Positions 35,632-44,664 of a stretch of DNA of 64,000 bases are shown one piece after another; position 1 is the first letter of the stretch; every line of letters starts with the position of its first letter. The stretch comes from Amycolatopsis methanolica 239 (GTDB lineage Bacteria; Actinomycetota; Actinomycetes; Mycobacteriales; Pseudonocardiaceae), in contig NZ_CP009110.1 in NCBI RefSeq assembly GCF_000739085.1, positions 4,030,001-4,094,000 on the forward strand. Direction: 5' to 3'. The translations under genes and the position numbers were made by a program. The notes under the pieces are model-generated. The model did no database searches, had not been told where the DNA came from, and saw nothing but the letters and a program-made list of their open reading frames with translations.

Positions 35632-36590
35632 CGGGTCCCCCTTCCCCCGGCGACCGCGAGCGTGGCGCGCAGACGCGGGTCCAGCAGCGGGTACACCAGG
35701 TCCACGACAAGGTTGATCAGCGCGAACGCGGCGGCGACGAACACCACGATCCCCTGCACCAGCGGCAGGTCGAGGGTGTTGATCGCGGTCTGGGTCATCC
35801 GGCCGAGGCCCTTGCGGGCGAACACGGTCTCCACGATGACCGCGTTGACCATGAGGCTGCCGAACGTCACCGCGGCGATCGTCAGCGCGGGCAGGCTCGC
35901 GTTGCGGAACACGTCGCCGACGATGATCCGCGCGCGGGTGGCGCCCTTGGCCCAGCTGGTCGTGACGTACCCCGAGCGGAACTCGGTGGCGAACGACCGC
36001 ACCAGCAGCTGCGCGATGGGCCCGGACACCGGGATCGCCAGCGTGACCAGCGGCAGCACCAGGCTCTGCCAGCCCCGCTCGCCGAACGCCGGGAACCAGC
36101 CCAGCCGGAACGCGAAGATCTGCAGCAGCAGGATCCCGGACAGGAACACCGGAATCGACACCGACGCCGTCGGCAGCGACTCCACCAGGTTGCGCAGCCA
36201 CCGCTGCCGGGTCGCGGTCGCCACCAGCGCGATGACGAACGCGATGACCAGCGCGAGGGCCAGCGCTCCCACGGCCAGGCCGAGCGTGGCCGGCAGGACA
36301 CCCGCGATCGAGGAGGCCACCGACGCGCCCGTCTGGGCGGAGGTGCCGAAATCACCGTGGACCGCGTGCCCGAGCCGGTCCAGGTACTGCACCAGCACCG
36401 GCTCGGTGAAGCCGTAGCTCTCGGCCACCGCCGCCTTCACCTCCGGCGGCACCGAGTTGACCTCGGCCGGGTCGAAGAGCAGGTCGACCGGGTTCGCAGG
36501 CAGGACGTAGAGCAGGATGAAGGTCAGCGTGAAGGCGGCCCAGACCACGAACACCGCCCGGCCGGCCTTGCCGGCGAGGTATCGCAGCAT
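35628..36590 (-). CDS. ABC transporter permease, DppB-like
   Basis: A 320-aa permease with the DppB-type start (MLRYLAGKAGRAVFVVWAAF), the NPVD motif after helix 1 and the ATPase-docking loop SGYVTTSWAKGATRARIIVG. Six membrane helices are expected. It forms the channel with the DppC-like subunit. The ATG is 1 nt after the stop of the binding-protein gene. Confidence 0.93.
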   Translation of the reverse strand: MLRYLAGKAGRAVFVVWAAFTLTFILLYVLPANPVDLLFDPAEVNSVPPEVKAAVAESYGFTEPVLVQYLDRLGHAVHGDFGTSAQTGASVASSIAGVLPATLGLAVGALALALVIAFVIALVATATRQRWLRNLVESLPTASVSIPVFLSGILLLQIFAFRLGWFPAFGERGWQSLVLPLVTLAIPVSGPIAQLLVRSFATEFRSGYVTTSWAKGATRARIIVGDVFRNASLPALTIAAVTFGSLMVNAVIVETVFARKGLGRMTQTAINTLDLPLVQGIVVFVAAAFALINLVVDLVYPLLDPRLRATLAVAGGRGTR

Positions 36591-36591
36591 G

Positions 36592-38304
36592 TCAGTTCCC
36601 GGGGTTCTTCCAGGCGTCCACGAAGTGGTTGCGGGACTGCGCGTCGAAGACGATCCCGTGCACGTACGGGGCGTGCGCGATGACCTGCGAGGGGTTGTAG
36701 ACCGGGTTCACCAGCGCGTACTTCTCCAGCAGGATGTCCTGCGCCTGCTTCGCGTAGGCGTTGCGGGTCGCCGGGTCCAGGGTGGTTTCCAGCTTGCCCA
36801 GCACCTGCGCGACCTCGTTCACGTCCACGTCCGTGGAGTCCGCGGAGAGGTAGGTGCTGTTGCCCGCCGAAGGACCGAACTGCAACGTGAGCGCGGCCGG
36901 GTCGTTGCGCGAGCGGTTGGCGGCGGTGATGTTCCAGTCGGTCTTCGCCTTGGCCTGCTGCGCGGTGTAGTCCGGGATGGGGACGACGGTGAGCTGCAGG
37001 TCGATGCCGATCTCCCGCAGGTCCTGCTGCACCGACTCGTAGGCGGGTTTGTTCACCACCAGGTTGCTGATGCCCAGCAGTTTCACGGTGAGCTTGCGGC
37101 CGTCCTTCACGCGGGTACCGTCCGCCCCGGGCACCCAGCCCGCCTGGTCCAGCAGCCGCCTGGCCTGATCCGGGTCGTACCTCAGGACCGAGCCGCTGTA
37201 GTCGGCGAATCCGGGCACCGACGGTTCGAGGATGGACTTCGCGATCGAGTAGGACGGGGTGAGGATGGTCTTCTCGATCGCCTGCCGGTCCCAGCCGAGC
37301 TGGATGGCCTTGCGCACGGCGATGTCGTTGGTGGGGAACAGCGAACTGTTGAAGGCGAAGTAGATCGCGGTGCCCGAGACGCCGCGGTGGATGATCTGGA
37401 ACCCCTGGTCGGCCAGCGGTTTCTCGTCGGTGGTGCCGACGTCCAGGGTGGCGTCGACGGTGCCCGAGACGAGCGAGCCGGTGCGCACGCTGGCCTCCGG
37501 GATCGTGTTGAACACGACCTTGTCCAGGTAGGCCTCGCCCTCGTGGTGCAGCGCGGGCGGCGACCAGTGGTAGCCGGCACGACGCGCCAGGACGGTCTTG
37601 ACCTGCGGTTCCCACGACTCGTAGACGAACGGGCCGGTGCCGATCACCTTCGTCGGGTCGGTGCGCTGGTCGGCGCTGAGCTTGAGCGTCGACAGGGACA
37701 GGAACCCGGGCTGGGCGTTCGCGGTGAACGAGGAGGCCTGCAGGAAGCTGGCCAGCGGCTGCGCGAAGCTGATCTTGACGGTGTAGGGGTCCAGAACCTG
37801 GGTTTCGCGGTAGCCGCGCAGCAGCGAGGCGCCGTTGGGCAGGATGCCCAGCGCGGGGTCGCCGTGGACGTACTGGTCGAAGTTGGCCTTGACCACCTCG
37901 GCGTCGAATGGCGAGCCGTCGCTGAAGGTCACGTCCCGGCGCAGGTGGAAGGTGAACTCGGTGAGGTCGCTGTTGTACTCCCAGGACTGCGCCAGCCACG
38001 GCGTGATCTCACCGGTGGCCGGGTCCTGCCAGGTGAGCTTGTCGGTGATGTTGTTGCCGATGAGCGATTCGGCGTAGTTGGTGCCCCACTGCGGGTCGGG
38101 GCTGCGCTGGTAGTCGATCAGCGCGAACTGCAGGGTGCCGCCGCGCACGGGCTGACCGGCGGCCGTGGCCTCGCCGGAGCCGCCGCCGCGGACGACCGCG
38201 ACGACGATCCCGGCGATCACGACGACCGCGATCGCCGCGGCCACCCAGCGCCATCTGCGGCGTGGGGCCCCGGCGTTGGCGAGGGTACTGCGAAGATCGG
38301 ACAT
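36592..38304 (-). CDS. ABC transporter family-5 substrate-binding protein
   Basis: A 570-aa extracellular binding protein (SBP_bac_5). A basic start (RRRWRW) and one hydrophobic helix (residues about 20-39) lead to the mature domain, with GGTLQFALIDYQRSPDPQWG, FTFHLRRDVTFSDGSPFDAE and WDRQAIEKTILTPSYSI. No lipobox cysteine follows the helix, so it is probably anchored by an uncleaved signal rather than lipidated. First gene of the 13-gene operon. ATG 38304 has GGGAGAAG upstream. The family binds peptides, nickel chelates, opines and other small organics, so the ligand is open. Confidence 0.93.
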   Translation of the reverse strand: MSDLRSTLANAGAPRRRWRWVAAAIAVVVIAGIVVAVVRGGGSGEATAAGQPVRGGTLQFALIDYQRSPDPQWGTNYAESLIGNNITDKLTWQDPATGEITPWLAQSWEYNSDLTEFTFHLRRDVTFSDGSPFDAEVVKANFDQYVHGDPALGILPNGASLLRGYRETQVLDPYTVKISFAQPLASFLQASSFTANAQPGFLSLSTLKLSADQRTDPTKVIGTGPFVYESWEPQVKTVLARRAGYHWSPPALHHEGEAYLDKVVFNTIPEASVRTGSLVSGTVDATLDVGTTDEKPLADQGFQIIHRGVSGTAIYFAFNSSLFPTNDIAVRKAIQLGWDRQAIEKTILTPSYSIAKSILEPSVPGFADYSGSVLRYDPDQARRLLDQAGWVPGADGTRVKDGRKLTVKLLGISNLVVNKPAYESVQQDLREIGIDLQLTVVPIPDYTAQQAKAKTDWNITAANRSRNDPAALTLQFGPSAGNSTYLSADSTDVDVNEVAQVLGKLETTLDPATRNAYAKQAQDILLEKYALVNPVYNPSQVIAHAPYVHGIVFDAQSRNHFVDAWKNPGN

Positions 38305-38562
38305 TGCACTTCTCCCGTGGGGACTGGAGCATCCTTTGTGGATGGTGGATGAGAGCGCCGGTGCCAGAAGCGACGATACGGCGCATCACGGGCTCTTCCA
38401 ACGGATCCCACGGATCAAGACGACATGTTGCGTCCTATGTGGACGCTGTCGCGGAACAACTCGATCCCACTACGGGTTTCGTGCAGTTTCGCTTAACGGA
38501 AGGCGCCTGGTCATTATGTGGGAAGCGTCGACAAGCGCCCAAGCCTGTTCCAGGCTGTGGGA
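38305..38562. promoter_or_regulatory. Divergent promoter region of the monooxygenase operon and LysR gene
   Basis: A 258-bp gap that must carry the promoter of the 14.7-kb operon (minus) and of the LysR gene (plus). LysR control of the operon is expected from the divergent arrangement. I see no long perfect inverted repeat. The stretch around 38400-38420 has repeated ACGGATCxxACGGATC-like units that could be part of a binding site. Nothing firmer can be supported. Confidence 0.35.
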
Positions 38563-39486
38563 ATGTACGACGTCCGGCGGCTGCTGCTGATCCGCGACCT
38601 CGCCGAGCACGGCACGCTCGGCGCGGTGTCGGAGCTGCACGGCATCACCACCTCCGCGGTGTCCCAGCAGCTGCGGGCGCTGGAGCAGGAGGCAGGCAGC
38701 ACGCTGCTGCGCCGTGACGGACGGGTGCTGCGGCTGACCCACGCCGGGCAGGTGCTGGTCCGGCACGCCGCGAAGGTGCTGCAGGCGCTGGACGAGGCCG
38801 AAAGCGCGGTCGCGGCCGCGCGGGAGGGCACGTCCGGGACGGTGACCCTGGTGGGGTTCCGCACCGCGCTGATGGCGCTCGCCCGCCCCGTGCTGGACCG
38901 CTTGCGGCACTCGGAGGTGAAGCTGCGGCTGGTCACCGCGATCAAGGAGCCGGCGCTGAACGCGCTGCGGGCGGGCGAGGCGGATCTGGCGATCACCTAC
39001 CACTACTCGTTCCGCAGCCAAACCCTGCCCGACGGTCTGGAGTCGGAGTTCCTGGTGGCCGACCCGCTGGTGCTGCTGGCGCCACCGCCCGCGCACGCCG
39101 GGGTGGAGCGGGACGGCCTGCGCGCGCTGGCCGAAGCCGACTGGATAGCGGCCTCGGAGGGCGCCCCGTCGATCGACTCGCTGCTGCACAACTGCCGGGC
39201 CGCCGGCTTCACGCCCCAGATCGCCCACCGGATCGACAACTTCGGCGACATGGCGCGCCTGGTCGAGGCCGGCGCGGGGGCCACCATCGTGCCACGGCTG
39301 GCCGTGCCGCCCGAACTGTCCCACCTGGTGGCCGCTTCGGTGGCCCACGGAACGCGGCAGATCTCGGTCAGCCGCCGCCGGGGCACGGCCGGCCACCCCG
39401 CCGTGGCCACCGTCGCGCAGGCACTGAAAGCGGCGATCAGCGACCGCGCCACCTGGCCGGGCACGACGGGGAGCCGCACGACCTGA
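38563..39486 (+). CDS. LysR-type regulator of the monooxygenase operon
   Basis: A 307-aa LTTR. The winged helix is MYDVRRLLLIRDLAEHGTLG, then ITTSAVSQQLRALEQEAG. It is followed by the linker helix and a periplasmic-binding-like effector domain (GTVTLVGFRTALMALARPVL, GEADLAITYHYS, MARLVEAGAGATIVPRL). ATG 38563 is chosen, since the upstream TTG-type extension does not align with the family. It is transcribed away from the ABC/LLM operon, the classic layout for a LysR activator of that operon. The effector is probably the imported compound or a sulfur-status signal, which is inference. Confidence 0.9.
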   Translation: MYDVRRLLLIRDLAEHGTLGAVSELHGITTSAVSQQLRALEQEAGSTLLRRDGRVLRLTHAGQVLVRHAAKVLQALDEAESAVAAAREGTSGTVTLVGFRTALMALARPVLDRLRHSEVKLRLVTAIKEPALNALRAGEADLAITYHYSFRSQTLPDGLESEFLVADPLVLLAPPPAHAGVERDGLRALAEADWIAASEGAPSIDSLLHNCRAAGFTPQIAHRIDNFGDMARLVEAGAGATIVPRLAVPPELSHLVAASVAHGTRQISVSRRRGTAGHPAVATVAQALKAAISDRATWPGTTGSRTT

Positions 39487-39701
39487 ACCTCGTCGGCGAG
39501 CATCCGCTCCCTCACTCCGAGGGCACCTCGTGCGCGGGAGGCCCCGGCGATGGTGACACCAAACGAGAACCGGGCGCACACCGAGCGAGCGGCGACCGCG
39601 AGTGAGCCGGCGGTCGCGTTGGATCGCCCGAAGAGCCCGGTCGGGCACGGCGTGCGGGTACTGACGCGTCCTGAGCGACTCGAGCCGCCGCGGCCACGCT
39701 C

Positions 39702-40587
39702 TACCCCCCTCCGGGCCGACTGGGGGTTCTTCGAACCGGCGGAGCCGGACGAGTACCCGCGGCTGGGCACCGCCTTCGGCTGGCAGGCGCACCGGGTCGA
39801 CGGTCACGACGTCGCCGCGCTGCTCGGGCTGCTGCGTCAGGTCGTCGCCGGCGCCACGCGCACCAGCCCGGTGGTGATCATCGCCGACACCCTGTCGGAA
39901 TTGGTCGACGAGGGCATCCCATCGTCGCGGGGACCGCCGATCTGAAGTACTCCAACGGCCTGGTCCGCTTCCAGGAGCGCCACCCGGACCGCTACGTCCA
40001 GTTCGGCATCTCCGAGCAGCACATGGTCTCCACCGCCTCGGGGCTGGCCACCACCGGCTGGCAGCCCTACGTGGCCACCGTCGCCTCGTTCCTCGCGCTG
40101 CTGGCCTGCGAGCAGATCCGCACCGACGTGGCCTACACCAAGCTCCCGGTCCGGCTGATCGGCCACCACGCCGGCATCACCCTCGGCTACTGCGGGACCT
40201 CCCACCATGCGACCGAGGACCTCGCCATCACGCGCAGCATCGCCGGGCTGACGGTGATCGCTCCGGCCGACGCGGCTCAGCTGCGCTCGGCCCTGCGCGC
40301 CGCGGCGGACTGGCCCCGGGCCGATCTACTTCCGCATCGGCCGCGGACAGGACCCGGATGTCTACGACGGCGACGACCGGGCCTTCACCGTCGAAGAGCA
40401 CAGCGTTCTCGGCGGGCTCGGCGGTGCGGTCGCCGAGGTCGTCGCCGAGCAGGGCCTGCGGGCACGGGTGGTCCGGCACGGCCTGCGCGACGAGTACGCC
40501 CTCATCGGACCGCCGACCCACCTGTACCGGCACTACCGGCTCGACGCGGAGGGAATCGCCCGGGCCGCCCGGGCGGCGGTGAGGTGA
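39702..40587 (+). pseudogene. Transketolase remnant (N- and C-terminal parts joined)
   Basis: Pieces of the two-part, thiamine-diphosphate transketolase type. First comes the end of the N-terminal half (FGWQAHRVDGHDVAALLGLL, then SPVVIIADT). It passes straight into the C-terminal half (GTADLKYSNGLVRFQERHPD, FGISEQHMVSTASGLATTGW, ACEQIRTDVAYTKLPVRLIG). One frame change lies near 39920 and a one-base insertion near 40319. After RIGRGQDPDVYDGDD about 60 residues are missing before FTVEEHSVLGGLGGAVAEVV and the normal end IGPPTHLYRHYRLD. The N-terminal cofactor site is absent. It is a decayed or collapsed gene. Confidence 0.8.
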
Positions 40588-40776
40588 CCGGCCGGTGCCG
40601 GGGCGCGCGGGGGGGGCCGCACGGGCTCCGGCACCGGCAGGCCGCTCCTCACGGACGCGCCCGGTCCGCCCGCCGGCCGACGATGGCCGCGAGGCCCCGC
40701 GGCGATCACAGGACCAGGCTCCGCCTCAGGTTCCGCTGCCGCACCGCCCTGCAGGCCCCGTCCGGAACGGGTCACA

Positions 40777-41418
40777 ATGGAGCACATGAAGAGGGGGCTT
40801 CGCCGCTGCATGCTGGCCTTGCTGGGCGTCTTGACGTTGGCGATCCCGTCGGCCACTGAGATGACGAGGCCTGCGGCACCGCAGGTTGCCGGGCCGCCGC
40901 CGGTCGTGCCGGGCTGCGAACAGGGTTGCGAAACCGTGTTCTCCGTCCCGCTGGAGGGCGGGCACCGGCTGGACGGGCTGCACGGAGTCGGCGGCAACGT
41001 GCTGGCGTACTGGGACGGCGCAAGTCTCGTCGGCACGACGCAGGTCCGCGGCAGCGACGGGCAGCCCTACGAGCGGGTGACGGCCGGCCTCTGCGGCGCG
41101 GGGCGCTGTTCCGTCGCGTTCGAGTTCGGCGCGCACTCGGCCGCCGTCGCGGCGCTGCGGCTCGACACGAAGATCACGGTGGACACCGCGGTGGAGGGCG
41201 TCGCGGCCGACGTGCGCGACCTCAACGCCGACGCCCTGCCGGACGCCGCGGTGCGGCAGAGCACCTACGAGCCCAGCTTCGCGCTCGCCCCGCTGTACTG
41301 GGTGACCTACGTGCAGCAGGACGACCACCTGGTACCCACCGGCTGCACGGCACCGGTGCAGGCCTTCGAGCCGGCCCCGGTGATCCCGGCAACCGGAGCC
41401 TGCCCGACGAACGTCTAG
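40777..41418 (+). CDS. Secreted protein of unknown function
   Basis: A 213-aa protein with a clear signal peptide (basic KRGLRR, then CMLALLGVLTLAIPSAT). The mature part has four or more cysteines (PGCEQGCETVF, GLCGAGRCSVAF, TGCTAP, ACPTNV), probably paired outside the cell, and a DVRDLNADALPDAAVRQST segment like FG-GAP calcium-binding repeats. ATG 40777 or, more probably, ATG 40786 begins it. It stands alone between two broken genes and has no recognisable enzyme motif. Confidence 0.78.
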   Translation: MEHMKRGLRRCMLALLGVLTLAIPSATEMTRPAAPQVAGPPPVVPGCEQGCETVFSVPLEGGHRLDGLHGVGGNVLAYWDGASLVGTTQVRGSDGQPYERVTAGLCGAGRCSVAFEFGAHSAAVAALRLDTKITVDTAVEGVAADVRDLNADALPDAAVRQSTYEPSFALAPLYWVTYVQQDDHLVPTGCTAPVQAFEPAPVIPATGACPTNV

Positions 41419-41671
41419 CACGCCGGGTGCGCCCCTCGGTGCTCATGCGCCGGAGATGATCGCCAGGCATCCGGCCATCGCTTTCACGTGTCGCTGTTGC
41501 GCCTGGCAAAGCCTCCGTTCTGCTCGTACGCGACTGTTCGCCGGGACGACGGAAGGGCGTCCAGCCAGGCGTCCGTGGCGCGGCGTTGCCGCAACCTCCA
41601 GTAGACACGTCGCAGCTGGCGTGGCCGCTCGGCACGGTGTTCCGGGACCGCGCGGAGCACGTGGGGTAGCC

Positions 41672-42398
41672 CTACGCCAGGCGGGTGCCGGTGAAGGACG
41701 CGAGCTCGGACAGGAGCTCGTCCTGGAACCGCTCGTCCCTGGCGGCGGCGCGCGGCTCGCGCGACTGCTCGTGGTACCAGTAGCCGCCGGCGGTGCGGGC
41801 GCGCGGGTCGTCGCTGGTGGCGAGCCAGTCCTGGGTGCGGTGGCCCTCGCGGAGGTCGTCGGGGGCGCCGGGGCCGCCCATCTTCGTCGGCACCCAGCCC
41901 GGGCCGACCGCGTTCACGGACACGCCCGGCCACAGCCGGGCGACCGCGAACGTCAGCGCCGTCACGAACAACTTGCTGTCCCAATAGGACGCCGTCGCGC
42001 GCCGGCCCGCCCAGTCCCGGCCGCGCACGTCCGGCCGCCCGCCGTGGTGCATGCCGCTGCTGAGGTAGATCAGCCGCGCCGGACGCCGGACCAGCGCCGT
42101 CAGCAGGTAGGGGGCGACGACGTTCACCGATGCGCGCGCCGGTGTAGACGCCGGCGTTGTGGATCACCACGTCCACCGGGTCGAGGGCGTTCACCTGCTC
42201 GGCGACCCCGCGGGTCTGCCGTGGATCGGACAGGTCCCCGGTGACAGCCTCGGCGCCCTGGTCGAGGAGTGCGGACACCGCGGTGAGCCGTGCGCGGCTG
42301 CGGGCATGGAGGACGACCTGGTGCCCGTCGTCGAGCAGGGTCTGGGCGGCCAGGCGGCCGAGGCCGTCGGCGGAACCGGTGATGAAGATGCGTGCCAT
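41672..42398 (-). pseudogene. SDR family oxidoreductase, frameshifted
   Basis: The start is good: ARIFITGSADGLGRLAAQTL (Rossmann loop TGSADGLG), then VTGDLSDP and VIHNAGVYTGARI. Near 42135 the frame changes and about a dozen residues are lost, resuming as VNVVAPYLLTALVRRPARLI with YLSSGMHH. The usual catalytic YxxxK reads YWDSK. The end is normal (VNAVGPGWVPTKMGGPGAP, TGTRLA, TAG). It follows nicD by 59 bp on the same strand, so it may share the transcript, but it has no role in the nicotinate route. Confidence 0.8.
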
Positions 42399-42457
42399 GG
42401 TGCCGCCAGCGTGCTACGTGACCGCCGTCCGCGGGAAGTGCCACGCTGCGGGCGGGC

Positions 42458-43330
42458 TCAGAGTTTCCGCAGCGCGTCGCGCAGGGTGGGCAGTGCTGTT
42501 TCGGGCTCGTCCCAGAACACCATGTGCCCGGCGCCGGGCACCGGCACCAGTTCGGCGGCCGGGTTGGCGCGGGCGGCTTCGGCGGCGCCGTCGGCGGTGA
42601 CGACCGGGCTGTCGCCGCCGTACAGGAGCACCGCCGGGGCGGGCACGTGCGGCCAGTCGTCGAAGAAGTCCTCGGCCTCGAAGCCGGCGTGGGTGGTCGC
42701 GATGGCGGTGCGGGAGCACGACGACAGCCACCGCGCGCGCAGCTCCTGCTCGCGGCGCGGCCACCGGGGCCAGGACTGCGCCACCTCGTCGGCATCGGTG
42801 CCGCGGCGGGCCTGGTCCAGCTGCCCGAGGAAGGCCTCCAGGGTGGTGGGGTAGGCGCCCCGCCCCGGGCCGCTCATCGGCGGGTCGACCAGGACGACAC
42901 CGCGCAGCTCGCGGCTGCCGCCGGCAGCGGCCCGTGCCGCGATCCGCGCGCCCATCGAGTGTCCGAGCAGGATGGGCCGTCGCAGGCCGAGGCCGGAGAC
43001 AACCGCGTCGACGTCCGCGGCGTAGCTACCCAGGTCGTAGCCCGCCGGCCCGGTGTCCGCGCTGTCGGACAGTCCGCGGCCGCGGACGTCGAGCACCAGC
43101 GGGCGCACGAGATCGGTGAGCTCGCGGGCCACGAAGTCCATCGTGATCGCCGGGCTGGTGATGCCGGGCAGCACGAGGAGCGGGACGCCGTTGTCGGGTC
43201 CGTAGTCGAGCACGTGCAGCCGCACCGCGCCGGACCGGACCCAGCGGCTCGTCGCGGGGATGTCGGCGAGGTCGGCCAGCGCGGGCTGGCTCAGTGTGCG
43301 GGCGGCCGGGGACTCGGACGGGATCACCAT
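42458..43330 (-). CDS. nicD: N-formylmaleamate deformylase (alpha/beta hydrolase)
   Basis: A 290-aa alpha/beta hydrolase. The nucleophile elbow is GHSMGARIA (Ser about residue 126), the acid lies in LLYGGDSPVV and the histidine in PGAGHMVFWDEP. The oxyanion strand is VLPGITSPAITMDF. In the NicD group this triad removes formate from N-formylmaleamate, the product of NicX. Here it sits in the same operon as a NicX, a maleamidase-type hydrolase and a maleate isomerase, which makes the assignment likely. ATG 43330 lies 1 nt after the nicF stop. Sequence alone would only say hydrolase. Confidence 0.82.
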   Translation of the reverse strand: MVIPSESPAARTLSQPALADLADIPATSRWVRSGAVRLHVLDYGPDNGVPLLVLPGITSPAITMDFVARELTDLVRPLVLDVRGRGLSDSADTGPAGYDLGSYAADVDAVVSGLGLRRPILLGHSMGARIAARAAAGGSRELRGVVLVDPPMSGPGRGAYPTTLEAFLGQLDQARRGTDADEVAQSWPRWPRREQELRARWLSSCSRTAIATTHAGFEAEDFFDDWPHVPAPAVLLYGGDSPVVTADGAAEAARANPAAELVPVPGAGHMVFWDEPETALPTLRDALRKL

Positions 43331-43331
43331 G

Positions 43332-44018
43332 TCAGGAAACCTTTCTGCCGGCTCGATCGGGCGCGCCGAGGTAGGCCACGGCGTCGTCCAGGCCGATCAC
43401 GTCGGCGTATTTCGCGTGCAGGTCGAACAACGCGGCGTCGTGCGGCCCGCGGGCCCGGTCGCCGCAGGCTTCGCGCACCACGAGGGTGTTGAAGCCGGAC
43501 TGCACGGCGTCCACGGCGGTCGCCCGCACGCACCCGGAGGTGGTCGCGCCGCACACGAGCACGGTGTCCGCGCCGAGGCCGGTGAGCAGGGCGGCCAGCC
43601 CGGTTCCGTGGAACGCCGAGGCGCCCTTCTTCAGCACGAGGTGGTCGCTGTCGCGGCAGTCCAGCCGGGGGTCGAGCGCGACGGCGTCGCTCCCTTCGCG
43701 GAGGCTGCGCATGCCCGGCGCTTTCCGGAGCCAGGCCACGCCGTCGCCGTCGGCCTCGGCGGCGGTGTAGCTGATCGCGGTGTAGACCACCGGGACGTCA
43801 CCGCGCCGGGCCGCGGTCACGAGTGCGGCGGCCGCGGTCACTTCGGCGGTGAGGTCGGCCCCGGACGGGAACCCGGGTTCGGTGAAGCCGCGGGTCAGGT
43901 CGACCACGACCAGGACCGGGCACTGTCCACGAGGGACGGTGGCACCGAACCCGGCCCGGTCGTAGACGGCGTCGGTCTCCGCGCCGTGTAGTCCGGGGTG
44001 GTGGTCATCGACGGGCAC
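43332..44018 (-). CDS. nicF: Maleamate amidohydrolase (isochorismatase-like cysteine hydrolase)
   Basis: A 228-aa cysteine hydrolase. All three catalytic residues are present: Asp in LVVVDLTRGFTEPG, Lys in LVLKKGASAFHGT and Cys in CGATTSGCVRAT. Members with GCVRAT and FxGTGL are N-carbamoylsarcosine amidase/maleamidase-like. In this operon it should release ammonia from maleamate to give maleate. GTG 44018 overlaps the CoxG-like stop by 14 bp. Contrast the degenerate homologue at 61763-62356. Confidence 0.85.
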   Translation of the reverse strand: MPVDDHHPGLHGAETDAVYDRAGFGATVPRGQCPVLVVVDLTRGFTEPGFPSGADLTAEVTAAAALVTAARRGDVPVVYTAISYTAAEADGDGVAWLRKAPGMRSLREGSDAVALDPRLDCRDSDHLVLKKGASAFHGTGLAALLTGLGADTVLVCGATTSGCVRATAVDAVQSGFNTLVVREACGDRARGPHDAALFDLHAKYADVIGLDDAVAYLGAPDRAGRKVS

Positions 44019-44664
44019 GCTGCAACTCCTTGATCAGTTTGTCCTGGGTGCGGATCCGGCCCAGCAGCCAGCCCTGGAACAGTCCCAGCGCAGCGGCGGC
44101 CGCGATCGGGGCGTACCGCTTGACGCCCGGGGGAAGCAGCATCGCCAGCCCGTCGAGGGATTCGCCGCTGTCGGCCGGGGCCGGCGTGCGCGGGGCGGCG
44201 GCCGGGCGGGGCTCCTCCCCCGGCGCGCTCAGCTGGCCGGCGAGGTTGCGGGCGAACTGGTCGAGCAACCGGGCCGACACGGCGCTGATGGCGCTCTTGC
44301 CGAACTGGGCGAGCTTGCCGCGGATGGACAGGTCGGTGCGCAGGTCGATGGTGGCGCCGCCGGGGGCCTCGCGGACGGTGAGCGTCACGTCGGCCTCGGC
44401 GTCCCCGTTGCCGTGTGTATCCGCTCCGCGCGCCGACAGCCGCAACCGCCGGGCCGCGGTGTCGACTTCGGTGAACCGCACCCGGCCGGAGTAGGCGGCG
44501 GTGATGGGGCCTACCTTGACCTTGACCCGGCCCAGGTAGGCGCCGTCCTCCTGACCGTCGAGGGTCGCGCCCGGGAGGCAGCTCGCCACCCGCTCGACGT
44601 CGTTGATCAGGGCGAACACCGCGTCGGGCTCGGCCGGGACGGACAGCTGGTTTTCCAGGATCAC
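44005..44664 (-). CDS. CoxG-like SRPBCC protein of the Mo hydroxylase
   Basis: A 219-aa protein. Residues 1-145 are the CoxG SRPBCC domain (ENQLSVPAEPDAVFALINDV, RVASCLPGATLDGQEDGAYL, GRVRFTEVDTAARRL). An Ala/Pro-rich linker follows, and a C-terminal hydrophobic segment (YAPIAAAAALGLFQGWLLGR) can anchor it to the membrane. CoxG homologues help assemble or localise CO-dehydrogenase-type enzymes, here the three-subunit nicotinate hydroxylase encoded just upstream. GTG 44664 overlaps the Fe-S subunit stop by 4 nt. Confidence 0.88.
   Translation of the reverse strand: MILENQLSVPAEPDAVFALINDVERVASCLPGATLDGQEDGAYLGRVKVKVGPITAAYSGRVRFTEVDTAARRLRLSARGADTHGNGDAEADVTLTVREAPGGATIDLRTDLSIRGKLAQFGKSAISAVSARLLDQFARNLAGQLSAPGEEPRPAAAPRTPAPADSGESLDGLAMLLPPGVKRYAPIAAAAALGLFQGWLLGRIRTQDKLIKELQRARR

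Noticed and set aside
41419-41671. A C-terminal extension of the broken SDR reaching 41484 in another frame
   Set aside because: The SDR frame ends normally at TAG 41672. The extension has no SDR motif and is low-complexity basic sequence.
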